From assembly GCF_001027925.1 (NCBI RefSeq), contig NZ_LECT01000048.1, positions 1 through 64,000 on the forward strand: a DNA stretch of 64,000 bases, in the 5' to 3' direction. How positions within the stretch are numbered: the stretch's first letter is position 1; each line of letters begins with the position of its first letter. The stretch is from Rhodopirellula islandica. GTDB taxonomy: Bacteria > Planctomycetota > Planctomycetia > Pirellulales > Pirellulaceae. A program made the translations under genes and the position numbers. Under the pieces are notes generated by a model. That model was given only the letters and a program-made list of their open reading frames with translations. It was not told the DNA's origin and did not search any database. Positions 33,701-41,973 of the stretch are shown in pieces.

Positions 33701-34158
33701 CCGCCGTCGCGGTCGTGCGAGTCCGATCGATTCAGCAGTCGCACGTATTCCGAAACAACGACGCCAGAAATCGCGGGACTCAGATAGATGTCATCGCCAT
33801 GCACCGCGCGAACAGCGTGCACCAACTCTTCGGGGGCGCTTTCCTTCAAGACGTAGCCGGCGGCCCCGGCGCGAAGCATTTTTTGAACAAAACGTTTGCC
33901 CGAGTGAATCGATAGTGGAATCACTTTCACACGCGGAAGCGTTGAAACGATTTGCCGTGTTGCCTCGATGCCATCGGTGCCCGGCATCGTGATGTCCATG
34001 ACGATGACATCTGGCAAAAGTTCACCGGCCAATCGAATTGCTTCCTCGCCGTCACCTGCCTCACCAACGACTTGGATGTCGTCTTCGTCATCCAACATCA
34101 TCCGCAGCCCCTTGCGGAACATCGCATGATCGTCAACGACCAATACCGAAATCGTCAT
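30763..34158 (-). CDS. Fusion regulator: receiver + LuxR HTH + MalT-type STAND ATPase + LuxR HTH
   Basis: A single uninterrupted frame of 1131 residues from the ATG at 34158, joining two regulator types. Residues 1-120 are a NarL-type receiver (VVDDHAMFRKGLRMML, phospho-Asp55 in VMDITMPGTDG, Lys105 in YVLKESAPEE). About 150-210 is a LuxR helix-turn-helix (SESDESIVRMIAEGHSVKEI). From about 235 comes a MalT/LAL-type STAND ATPase (KFHRPTVPSDFVSRDRL, P loop CAPAGYGKSM at 270-280, later LVLDDYHLI). A long helical TPR-like region follows, and a second LuxR domain ends it (LTNRERDTLELLAQRLYDKE, VSVWTVKTHVKHIFEKLHVK). It would respond to phosphorylation and to an inducer bound by the TPR region. It overlaps the sensor kinase gene by four bases (ATGA), so the two are translationally coupled. 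Confidence 0.93.
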   Translation of the reverse strand: MTISVLVVDDHAMFRKGLRMMLDDEDDIQVVGEAGDGEEAIRLAGELLPDVIVMDITMPGTDGIEATRQIVSTLPRVKVIPLSIHSGKRFVQKMLRAGAAGYVLKESAPEELVHAVRAVHGDDIYLSPAISGVVVSEYVRLLNRSDSHDRDGGLSESDESIVRMIAEGHSVKEIAAARETSASKVQTARRRIIKALDLANVAELTEYARAQRWGEGETRVEMASSDSQSLRVSILGTKFHRPTVPSDFVSRDRLLQILDEACDVPLILVCAPAGYGKSMLVADWLAKHNERRAAWLSLSEGESDLRSFLTYVVAAVEGQFSGACPDTTSVLQAPGLPTVNVLADALGNDLDAIDEPFVLVLDDYHLIAGGDVHGLLENLLQHPPRPMRLVVITRHDPPFSLAALRGNRWLAELRQQDLRFTRDEVSEVLSQITGVTVGDAALSRLEQLMEGWIVGLQLVGMLIRNCDDKEAFVSQLQGGVHQVYDYLLHEVLGRQPLPFQNCLQKMSILDRFCAPLVEAVCQPSGDSPDSAMTGAHIIQRLRQENLFIVPLDAQECWFRYHQVFQNLLTQQLDNTHPASEVRGLHGRASDWFSQQGLIDEAIRHALAAGRSEQAAEIVANARLKTLTGDASYELERWLDLLPESIIGERPELLLARVWVLYFHLQFEEFSAVLDQLEPLIAERQLLDRASASAMRGEVDLFRGYLEFFAGNCADSLGHLHHAIERIPADHHAALSETDLVLGLASQMDGQREQALERLQSILANTHAMHPTRQIRAIATTVMIHMISAHLHDAIFAASRMKGIAADNGSIYAESWRDYMQGLIHLWQNQHAAAVGCLNKAVDRRYLLDSRAAMDAMAALALSYEMNGERFEAEATMRMLREFVDSLRLSADVFHSCEARLAIVRGNRPPVSRWLKSAAPADEAALIFWHEVPCVTRCRALLAEDSEASLREAELRLEAYVQTSEETHNTLNLIQALLLQSLVLHRSDRNAESAEALHRAVALAQPGDCILFFVELGEPMAELLHGFTADDAVAEFVDRLLAEIPKPDQQKDSELAEPTTEEDGSLIETLTNRERDTLELLAQRLYDKEIAKSMSVSVWTVKTHVKHIFEKLHVKNRREAVQKAKELGLVKE

Positions 34159-37100
34159 GAGTGGCTCTCTGGCGTGGTCGCGGATCTGTCCGAATGGCCG
34201 CAAGGAACGATCAGTTTCGCCTGACAACCCTTGCCCGGTTCTGAGTCGATCTGCAACGAGCCACCGAGGTTCATCATCCGTTCTTGGATACTGAACAAAC
34301 CGAACCCTCCTTCTGAACTGGCCCGAAAAGCTTCCGAACCGGCGTCAAATCCAACCCCGTCGTCCGCGACAGAGATTTTGATGTGATTGCGGGTATGCTC
34401 CGACGTGACAACGACATGGCGAGCTTTCGCATGCTTCACCACGTTGATAAGCAGTTCGCGGACGCTGCGAAAGAGCAGTGCATTGACATCGTCGCCAACA
34501 GCATTTTCCGGCGCCGCTGGCTCGGCCTGACGGACGATTTGAGTCTTGAGGCCGAAACGATTCGAAATTTCTTCCTCCAACCATTCTTCGATCGCCTCGT
34601 CGAGCCCGAGCTCATTGAGTGACGGTGAACTGAGATCGTAAACAAGGTGCCGGGTGTCTTGAGACGCTTTCAAAATGGTTGACGAAAGTTCATCGAGCTT
34701 GGCACCCAGTTCGGGCGAATTCATTGACTTTCGTGCCCCTGCCAGTTGAATTCGGGCGAGCGCAAGCGTCTGTCCAACATCATCGTGCAGATCCACAGCG
34801 ATCCGCCGGCGTTCACGTTCTTCGGCAACGGTCAACTCTGACGCGAGTGCTTTGAGTCTCGTCTGGTGCTTTTGAAGAATCGCTTCTGCCTCTTTTCGTT
34901 CCGTGACCTCCTTCTGCAATTGGGCGTTGTGGTCTCGAACGGATGATGTGTAGCCCCGCACTCCCACGATCACCGCTGCGCATAGCCCCATTGCGATCAG
35001 CGTTTTGAACCAAGCGGTTTCGAACCAACGTGGATGGACAACGATCGCGATTGTCGCCCCTTCCTCATTCCAGATGCCGTATCCACTGCTCCCCAACACA
35101 TCAAACCGATAACTTCCAGGAGGCAACGCCGTAAAATGGGCAACTCGCTGATTGTCAGCCTCGACCCAGTCGTCGGCATGCCCTGTCAGTCGGTACCGAA
35201 ACTCAGCGGCATCGGGCTTGGCATGTGTCGCGGCAGTGTAATGGATTGCCAATCGGCGCGTCCCCGACTGAAATTCCACCGTGTCGTGGCCGGCTACCGC
35301 GGCGCCATCAACGAGCACCTGTTCAATGTGCACCGGCGGAGCTTTCCGGATGACATTGATCGCGCCGGGAGGAATTTTTACGGTGTCGCGTTTCCGTGTG
35401 ACCCACACCGATCCGTCAGCCGATCTGGCCATCTTTGGATAACCGATGCCCAATCGTTGACCTTCCACCGACAGTGGCATCCCTTGGCAATCAAGTTGAT
35501 CAATCTTCCCTGCGGTCAAGTCCTCCAGGCTTTGTTTGGAAACGAAAAAGACTTTGTCGGGCCCGCCGATCCATAGGTTGTCGTCGGGATCATCCGTGAT
35601 GGCAAAGACACGGTTTGCCAGCAGGCCATCGCGAACGCGCCAATTTGTAAACTTCCCGTCCCTCATCCGGCACAAACCGCCGCCCAGGGTCCCCAACCAA
35701 AGGTCGCCGACTTCATCGATGTAATGAGATCGGAAATCGGCGCTCGGCAAGTCGTCAAGCAACGGATTGCTGACACGCTCTGTCCCGCGATACAAGCCGT
35801 CGTTTGTTCCGGCATAAAGTTCGCCCGTGACGTCTTGGGCAAACCAATGGACGGTTCGATTCTGGAAGGCTTCGATTTCGACAAAGCGATCTTCATCCCG
35901 TCGCGCGGCACCCCCGTCCAGGTAACCCACCCACACGCTGCCATCACGATCCTCGGCGATTGCTCCGACAGGTTCTTTGCGAAGTCCATCGCGAAGCAAA
36001 TACGTCGACAAAGTTTCGCCGGCCCAGTGAGTAACCCACTTCTCTTTTTGCCCGATCCAAAGCGACCCATCGCTACCTGGTGCCAGCGTCAGAGAGCGAA
36101 TGAGTTTGGAGAACCGATCCACGGTGAGCGTTTCCGGACCACTTCTCGCTGCAACATGCGAGAGTCCCGCGTTGGAGCCCAGCCAGACGCCGCCATCGGA
36201 TGCGGAAAGGACACAAGCCGCAACGTGGTCGAAAGAAACAGCCGAAGCGGGCGTCAATTGACGCAGGCAGCGAGGCGAACCGTTGGCACCCAGCCACAAA
36301 CTTCCCTCACGATCATCCGCGATACAACTGACACCGATACCGAACCAAGGCGGACTGTTCGTCTCCGGTTGACCCTGATGCAATCGTTTCAGCTTTCCGA
36401 CCTTCCCCGCATACCAGATCACGCCCAGACGATCCTGATAGACCAGTCGAATGCTTGAGTTCGGCAAAATGCGATTGAGCACAACACCTTTGAAATGGAT
36501 CAGCCCCGCCGTGTCGGTGCCCACCCAAAGGCTGCCATCGCGATCCGCTTCCAGTGCATTCACCGCGAGGCTCGCTCCTGCGGGCAAAGTCAACTCAACG
36601 TTCACGGCGGCGGAGTTCGCGTCGTCCCAGCGAAACAAACCGTCCGGCCCGCCCATCCAGAGACTGCCTTCACGGTCTTCCGCCATCGAAAAGACTTGCT
36701 TGGGTGCGCGCTCGAGCGGTTGAAATTCACCACTCGCCTGCGATCGCCACGTGCCTGAATCGGTACCCACCCACAGCGCACCGCCATGATCCTGATGAAT
36801 CGAACGAATCCTTTTGCCGGAAAGTTCCTGCGCCGCCTTGGCCTCGCGCAGTCGCCCAGTTTGAAACGCAACCAAACCGCCCTCGTCAGAGCCGACCCAA
36901 AGAGTGCCATCGCGGCTCTCAAGCAACTGCGTCATGCGCTCCGAAGCGAGCTCCGGCGTGTTGCCCTGATCAAAGGTGGTGAACTTGACGCCGTCGAATC
37001 GGCACAGACCTGCGCCGGTTCCAACCCACAAGTAACCGTCTTGAGTTTGCAGGATGTCGAACACTTGGTCCGAAGGTAGTCCATCACCTGGTCCCCAAGC

Positions 37101-37265
37101 GTTGTTGTGCAAACGATCAATCCGGCGATCGTCATGCAGGCGACCGGAAGCTTCCTCGGTCTGCCCCAGGCTCGGCCGCGCAACCAAGATGAGCATGAAG
37201 CCAATCAGCGAGAGACGACAAAACCATTGCAAGTCAGGCGATCGGGCTTGCCGAGATTCTCGCAT
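34155..37265 (-). CDS. Two-component-regulator beta-propeller sensor histidine kinase
   Basis: The 1036-residue product has an N-terminal hydrophobic export segment (FCRLSLIGFMLILVARPSLG). A large extracytoplasmic domain of repeated propeller blades follows (LQTQDGYLWVGTGAGLCRFD and many G-x-LW-x-G-T/G relatives, about 60-640). Then come a Y_Y_Y domain (AAEFRYRLTGHADDWVEADN) and a transmembrane helix (WFKTLIAMGLCAAVIVGVRG). The kinase core is HisKA_3 type (RRRIAVDLHDDVGQTLALAR, His in DLHDD) with an ATPase domain (ISVADDGVGFDAGSEAF, FGLFSIQERMMNLGGSL). Family knowledge: such sensors often detect polysaccharide fragments in Bacteroidetes; here the ligand is unknown. It is the first gene of the cluster and its partner overlaps it. 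Confidence 0.94.
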   Translation of the reverse strand: MRESRQARSPDLQWFCRLSLIGFMLILVARPSLGQTEEASGRLHDDRRIDRLHNNAWGPGDGLPSDQVFDILQTQDGYLWVGTGAGLCRFDGVKFTTFDQGNTPELASERMTQLLESRDGTLWVGSDEGGLVAFQTGRLREAKAAQELSGKRIRSIHQDHGGALWVGTDSGTWRSQASGEFQPLERAPKQVFSMAEDREGSLWMGGPDGLFRWDDANSAAVNVELTLPAGASLAVNALEADRDGSLWVGTDTAGLIHFKGVVLNRILPNSSIRLVYQDRLGVIWYAGKVGKLKRLHQGQPETNSPPWFGIGVSCIADDREGSLWLGANGSPRCLRQLTPASAVSFDHVAACVLSASDGGVWLGSNAGLSHVAARSGPETLTVDRFSKLIRSLTLAPGSDGSLWIGQKEKWVTHWAGETLSTYLLRDGLRKEPVGAIAEDRDGSVWVGYLDGGAARRDEDRFVEIEAFQNRTVHWFAQDVTGELYAGTNDGLYRGTERVSNPLLDDLPSADFRSHYIDEVGDLWLGTLGGGLCRMRDGKFTNWRVRDGLLANRVFAITDDPDDNLWIGGPDKVFFVSKQSLEDLTAGKIDQLDCQGMPLSVEGQRLGIGYPKMARSADGSVWVTRKRDTVKIPPGAINVIRKAPPVHIEQVLVDGAAVAGHDTVEFQSGTRRLAIHYTAATHAKPDAAEFRYRLTGHADDWVEADNQRVAHFTALPPGSYRFDVLGSSGYGIWNEEGATIAIVVHPRWFETAWFKTLIAMGLCAAVIVGVRGYTSSVRDHNAQLQKEVTERKEAEAILQKHQTRLKALASELTVAEERERRRIAVDLHDDVGQTLALARIQLAGARKSMNSPELGAKLDELSSTILKASQDTRHLVYDLSSPSLNELGLDEAIEEWLEEEISNRFGLKTQIVRQAEPAAPENAVGDDVNALLFRSVRELLINVVKHAKARHVVVTSEHTRNHIKISVADDGVGFDAGSEAFRASSEGGFGLFSIQERMMNLGGSLQIDSEPGKGCQAKLIVPCGHSDRSATTPESHS

Positions 37266-38141
37266 TCAATACCGCAGTTTCATTGATTGAATCGATTGAG
37301 ATGGTGAAGCCTTAGTGTATTCCACTGCCTATTTGCTTGCACGCAGCATTGAGACGCGGTTTGGATTGTCTGCTTCGGCGTCAGCAACGATCGCCTGCGT
37401 AGTGGCCAAGAAACTGTGTCATCGCCAAGAAACCCGAACGAATTCGCAATAAGCCATGCTTGCCGTGATAGTCCCCTCCGGCGAGACAGCTTCATAGACA
37501 GGCGAGAGCCCATGCCTCACGCGTCGTCGACAATTCCATTGGCCGATCGCGTCCACTGGACGCCCTCTCCGGGGCCTGACGCCCCGGCAATGACTTTGTC
37601 GGCCCATCCGGGCCTTGTTGCCTCAATCAGCCGGAACCCGCCAGCGTCCGGTTCGTCTCCGGTAACTGTGGGCGATCGCCCTTCGCCTGATAACTCAATC
37701 TGCAAAACAGATTGATTCAACTGTCCCGCACGTCCGCCAACCCAAACCAGTCCCGAAGGGGCGACAGAACCTCTGCCGGTGGCGTCAGCCACCGGTCGCC
37801 ATGCCCCCACCCAACCCCAAAGGCCTGAAGGGCCGACACAGCCACCCGGCCGCCCGGCCGCCTCCCAGCCCAATCTCAAATCATCGAACGTGCAAACGCC
37901 ACTTCCAGGCCCCAGCCCATTCCGGCATCGTCCCCCACACCCTATCCGGGCCGCGGCGGAAAACAAAACTCAACGCGATCTTCACTCGATCCCAACAATT
38001 TGCCGGCGGGTTGGACACATGCTGCCCAGGCCCCCCCCCCGCCAGCCAAGGACTTGCTACACTCATGCAGTTGCGAAATTTGAAGCGCAACTCGGGAACA
38101 GACGAACGCGGCATGACGGCGGAAGGCGAGGTTTTGAATTG
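37266..38141. other. Noncoding stretch with repeat fragments
   Basis: No gene I can support; open frames here run in all phases through proline/arginine-rich nonsense. It contains a short palindrome GGGGCCTGACGCCCC (about 37571-37585), a segment at 37619-37700 that recurs diverged at 47646-47730 (shared core CGTCTCCGGTAAC and GTGGGC.ATCGCCC), the palindrome CCGGTGGCGTCAGCCACCGG (about 37776-37795), and a run of C at 38030-38042. Promoters for the kinase cluster (leftward) and the WYL gene (rightward) must lie here, but I see no clear motif. Confidence 0.6.
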
Positions 38142-38756
38142 ATGAGCATGGGAACGCAGCGGAAGCGTCATCCAGAATTACTGCGTTTGATCACGCTGGG
38201 TCGGGGCGAACCGACCTCCATCGTCTATCGCTCGGCTCGCTCGACCAAGCCTGTCAGCGACGACACCCATTCGTATGGCTTGGCCGAGCACAACGGCGCG
38301 TTGCACGTGGTCGGTCATTCCTGTCATCACGGCGAGATCCGAACCTGGACGATCGACCGGATGGAGTCCGCCGAGGTCACCGAGCTCCCCTTCGTCCGCC
38401 CCGCTGACTTCCGTCTGTCAAAGCACTTCGAAGGTGCCTTCGCCGTGATCGCGGGCAACGATCCCGTGACCGTCCGCATCCGCTTTCGAGGCAGCGCGGC
38501 CCGCGACGCAGCCGAGCACAAGATCAACGCCACACAAACGGAGATGCCCGGTCCCGGCGGCAGTCTCGATATCAGCGTGAGGCTGACCAGCACGATTGAA
38601 ATCAAGAGCTACCTCCTCAGCTTCGGCGCCTCCGCCGAAGTCATCGAACCCCAATCACTCCGCACCGAAGTCGCCCAAGAGCTGCAGCAAGCTCTCACCC
38701 GCTACGCCAGCGACCAAGCGTCCCCAAGCGATCAGGCTGGGAGTGCAAAACCATGA
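38142..38756 (+). CDS. Stand-alone WYL-domain protein
   Basis: From the ATG at 38142 the 204-residue product goes straight into a WYL domain (HPELLRLITLGRGEPTSIVY, then HSYGLAEHNGALHVVGHSCH, HGEIRTWTIDRMESAEVTEL). A C-terminal WCX-like extension follows (GNDPVTVRIRFRGSAARDA). WYL domains bind nucleic acid or small ligands and are usually fused to an N-terminal winged helix, which is missing here. No helix-turn-helix can be read in the upstream sequence, so it is either a natural WYL-only protein or a truncated regulator. A 16-codon frame (MNEPQKVVSFRIPSNK) overlaps its stop as ATGA at 38753, possibly the stump of a lost downstream partner. Confidence 0.72.
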   Translation: MSMGTQRKRHPELLRLITLGRGEPTSIVYRSARSTKPVSDDTHSYGLAEHNGALHVVGHSCHHGEIRTWTIDRMESAEVTELPFVRPADFRLSKHFEGAFAVIAGNDPVTVRIRFRGSAARDAAEHKINATQTEMPGPGGSLDISVRLTSTIEIKSYLLSFGASAEVIEPQSLRTEVAQELQQALTRYASDQASPSDQAGSAKP

Positions 38757-38817
38757 ACGAACCCCAAAAAGTCGTCAGCTTCCGTATCCCCTCCAACAAA
38801 TGAAGAAAATTGAATAA

Positions 38818-39933
38818 ATGGGTCGCATTCTGAAAGTTGCTGTGTTCACGTCCATTCTTTTCGTTTCCCCGGGGTTCACTTACGCCCAAGACGTCTCTAG
38901 CGCCATGGGGACTCGCACCTATCAACTTGATGGAATTGGATCGGCGTCGTTTAAGAACATCCCCGCCCTATTGCGAGAGAAATGGAACACTCGTGCCGAG
39001 GTGCGTTGGGACATCGCAAAGCCCTTATCGGCAATCGCCTATCAAGTGTACGAAGAAGAACCGATTATCACGCGCTACTTCCTAAGTAGCATGGGGTTCG
39101 ATCTAGTAACGGAGATCCGCCATGAATCGATGTACGCCTATGTCGCCGCTACAGATGACGTGATGGTAATCGCCTTTCGCGGGACCAACTTGACCAGCCT
39201 TTCAGATTGGCATGTCAATTGGCGATACAAACAAGTCCTGCACCATGGGCACTATTTCCATGAGGGATTCGTCGAGAAGTATCTTGCGATGAGCGGCAAA
39301 ATTCGCGAATCCATCATCCAACACAAACCAAAACATATTTGGATCACTGGGCACAGTCTCGGCGGTGCTTTAGCGACGATTTGCGCTGTCGATCTCGCAC
39401 ACGCAGGGCAAATGCAACCAAATCTCTGCACGTTCGGGCAGCCACGCGTTACTGATTCTGCTGGCGCAGAGTGGCTAAATAAGTTGCTACTAAAACGTTA
39501 CGCTCGCTTCGTCAACGGAAGCGATATCGTACCCAGCTTACCCCCGACTTACCCGTATATTCGCACCTACGGCCATGCTGGAGATTTGTATGCATTCGGA
39601 ATGCAAGAACTGACAATTTCCGATTCAAGTATGACTGCACCCGCAACAACAACGGCATTTTGTGATCAATGCGGACGGCCCGCTCCCACACATCCTCCCG
39701 CGCCCATTTACCAATCCACCGCCGAACTCCCGCCTTTAGATCAACAGGAGTACGAAGCGCTGCTGCGGCAAGAACAAATCTCGTCGCAAATGCATGGTAA
39801 GAACGATGCGGGTGAAAACGCTATGCGTGCCGGGCTATTCGACTATTTCCTTGACCACAAAATGCGAAAGTATTTGAGAGCAATCGAAAGTTTTGGTTCG
39901 GCGGAAACGACATTGACTATCCCTGGGCGATAG
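38818..39933 (+). CDS. Exported class-3 lipase family protein
   Basis: The 371-residue product has a signal peptide (MGRILKVAVFTSILFVSPGF, cleavage near TYA-QDV) and an alpha/beta-hydrolase lipase_3 domain. The nucleophile is Ser180 in WITGHSLGGALATICAVD, and the oxyanion region is VIAFRGTNLTSLSDWHVNW. The likely acid is Asp236 in VNGSDIVPSLPP and the likely His is His253 in RTYGHAGDLYAF, the usual order. The tail (about 280-371) carries FCDQCGRPAPTHPPAP, a possible metal knuckle, and a disordered region. It would hydrolyse ester lipids outside the cytoplasm. Its composition is less G+C-rich than neighbouring genes, as is the next gene, hinting at acquired DNA. Confidence 0.87.
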   Translation: MGRILKVAVFTSILFVSPGFTYAQDVSSAMGTRTYQLDGIGSASFKNIPALLREKWNTRAEVRWDIAKPLSAIAYQVYEEEPIITRYFLSSMGFDLVTEIRHESMYAYVAATDDVMVIAFRGTNLTSLSDWHVNWRYKQVLHHGHYFHEGFVEKYLAMSGKIRESIIQHKPKHIWITGHSLGGALATICAVDLAHAGQMQPNLCTFGQPRVTDSAGAEWLNKLLLKRYARFVNGSDIVPSLPPTYPYIRTYGHAGDLYAFGMQELTISDSSMTAPATTTAFCDQCGRPAPTHPPAPIYQSTAELPPLDQQEYEALLRQEQISSQMHGKNDAGENAMRAGLFDYFLDHKMRKYLRAIESFGSAETTLTIPGR

Positions 39934-40070
39934 CCGCGGAAGGTGCAGGCAGTTGTCTCGCCGAAGACTCTCCACCTCGTTCCGAGCAATTGATGATGCA
40001 TGTTCGGCGAACTCATTCATTCCATCTGCGACATGCGTCCTGATTCCCAAACACTCAAGCCAATATCAAC

Positions 40071-40664
40071 ATGCATCTAAATTACAACCTGATATTGTCA
40101 ATCATCGCAATCCTTACGGCGATCTTTATGCCTTGGATTCACGCTCACTTCTTCCGCGTAAAGCTGGGAATTACCTTGAAAAACTCGCGAGGGTTAACTT
40201 ATTACCGTGGGCGAACGCCAACGCACATAAGACACATTGTTGTGTCGACTAAATCAAACATTCCAGCCGAAAACGTTGTGGTCTTTTTGGAGTGGGTTGC
40301 GATCAAGAATGGAGATGGTGCATGGCGTACGGTGTTCAACGAAGGTCGTCTTCCCCTGATGTGGCAGTACGAGAAAAAGGGCGGACGACGGATAGGACCG
40401 TACCAGTTTTGCAACCTCGTTAGAATTTCTGAAGGAGGCGAATTGCACCTCATTCCACAAGAAGACACAAGCAGCCTTCAAGAGGCAAGATTAAGTGGTC
40501 GCGGAAAAATGAGGATTGGCATACAAGCGGTTGGAGACAACGGCAACTCACCCGAAGTAACAATCGAAGTGGATTACGATGGCACATGGCCAGAAACAGA
40601 TCAAGGCTGGGAAGACGCGCTGATTGTAAGCGAACCGAGACGCGCGGTGGATTGGATCGATTGA
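40071..40664 (+). CDS. Membrane-anchored protein, unrecognised
   Basis: The 197-residue product begins with one hydrophobic helix (MHLNYNLILSIIAILTAIFM) followed by a soluble domain that reads as beta-rich (VKLGITLKNSRGLTYYRGRT, HIVVSTKSNIPAENVVVFLE, MRIGIQAVGDNGNSPEVTIE). The pattern suggests an immunoglobulin-like sandwich outside or inside the membrane. No family is recognised. It lies 137 bases after the lipase gene on the same strand and shares its lower G+C, so the two may have arrived together; a functional link is not shown. Confidence 0.65.
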   Translation: MHLNYNLILSIIAILTAIFMPWIHAHFFRVKLGITLKNSRGLTYYRGRTPTHIRHIVVSTKSNIPAENVVVFLEWVAIKNGDGAWRTVFNEGRLPLMWQYEKKGGRRIGPYQFCNLVRISEGGELHLIPQEDTSSLQEARLSGRGKMRIGIQAVGDNGNSPEVTIEVDYDGTWPETDQGWEDALIVSEPRRAVDWID

Positions 40665-40714
40665 GGGAAGAAAAGCACTGTCATGGCTGTATTCGCAAGA
40701 TGAGGTGAGCGCGG

Positions 40715-41880
40715 GCCACGAAAAGGGGACGGGGGTCGTTTTCGAGAATCGAATGCCCGCCAAGTGGTTGGCTCAGGGCACGAAGCACGCAATAGACGAC
40801 AAACGGGGATGCGTTTTCGTGTGGTTCGCGTATTTCGTGGCTAGCAACCGTCGGCGTTCGTGAAGTGATCGAGACCTAATCGGCCATTCACCGTTCGACC
40901 TCCCCTCGCTTCGCTCGACCCTCCTGCCTGGAGGGTGAAGGTGGAGTGGGGCAGGTCAGATGGGGCGGGCGGCGTTGGATCACACCTGTCGTCGCTTCGC
41001 GACTTTGCGTTTGATTGGGCAACGTTTCCACGGACTGACGTCCGTGGCTACTGCCTGTCATCGCTTCGCGATTCTTTGACATCTGACAACATCACCTCAC
41101 GAAATCGTGGGTGATGGGTGGACGGCACCGTGCGACCCAACAAGCGTTTTGAGCGGCAGGCCAGGATTGGAACACTCCTGTCGTCGCTTTGCAACTTTGC
41201 GTTTGGCCACGCAAAAGGGGACGGGGGTCGTTTTCGAGAATCCCATGCCCGCCACGTGGTTGGCCTGAGCACGGAGCACGCAAAAGACGGCAAACGGGGA
41301 TGCGTTTTCGTGTCGTTCGCGTATTTCGTGGTTAGCAACCGACTGCGTTCGTGAAGTGATCGAGACCCAATCGGCCAGTCACCGTTCGACCTCCCCTCGC
41401 TTCGCTCGACTCTCCTGCCTGGAGGGTGAAGGTGGAGTGGGGCAGGTCAGATGGGACGTGGGCGTTGGAACCCACCTGTCGTCGCTTCGCGACTTTGCGT
41501 TTGACTGGGCAACGTTTCCACGGACTGACGTCCGTGGCGACTACCTGTCATCGCTTCGCGATTGATTGAGGCCACGAAAAGGGACGGCCACGAAAAGGGA
41601 CGGGGGTCGTTTTCGAGAATCGAATGCCCGCCACGTGGTTGGCCTGGGCACGGAGCATACAAAAGACGACAAACGGGGATGCGTTTTCGTGTGGTTCGCA
41701 TATTTCGTGGTCAACAACCGGCTGCGTTCGTGAAGTGATCGAGACGTAATCGGCCAGTCACCGTTCGACCTCCCCTCGCTTCGCTCGACCCTCCTGCCCG
41801 GAGGGTGAAGGTGGAGTGGGGCAGGTCAGATGGGGCGGGCGGCGTTGGAACACACCTGTCGTCGCTTCGCGATTGATTGA
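40715..41880. repeat. Long direct repeat, three copies
   Basis: A composite unit occurs three times: about 40715-41077, 41208-41567 and 41571-41880 (the last shortened at its right end). Each starts with GGCCACGAAAAGGGGACGGG (copy 2 has GGCCACGCAAAAGGGGACGG), passes CGGGGATGCGTTTTCGTG and GAAGTGATCGAGACC, then CTCCCCTCGCTTCGCTCGAC, and ends near GTCGTCGCTTCGCG; copies 1 and 2 then also carry ACGGACTGACGTCCGTGG. At the start of copy 3 the first 16 bases are themselves duplicated. Spacings between the GGGGACG boxes are about 492 and 384 bases. Open frames across the copies are in different phases and share no start signal, so I call the region noncoding. The rest of 40665-41973 holds nothing further. 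Confidence 0.8.
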
Positions 41881-41973
41881 CAACGTTTCGGCGGGTTGCA
41901 GGAAGACAGGCCGGAGCGGCCTGCTTGGTGACTTGGTTTGCGAGGATTGTCGGGGACAAATTTCTCGGTTGTT

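Noticed and set aside
41907-41923. Terminator of the first DUF1501 gene
   Set aside because: CAGGCCG/CGGCCTG is a short hairpin without a T run and could be part of the repeat region.
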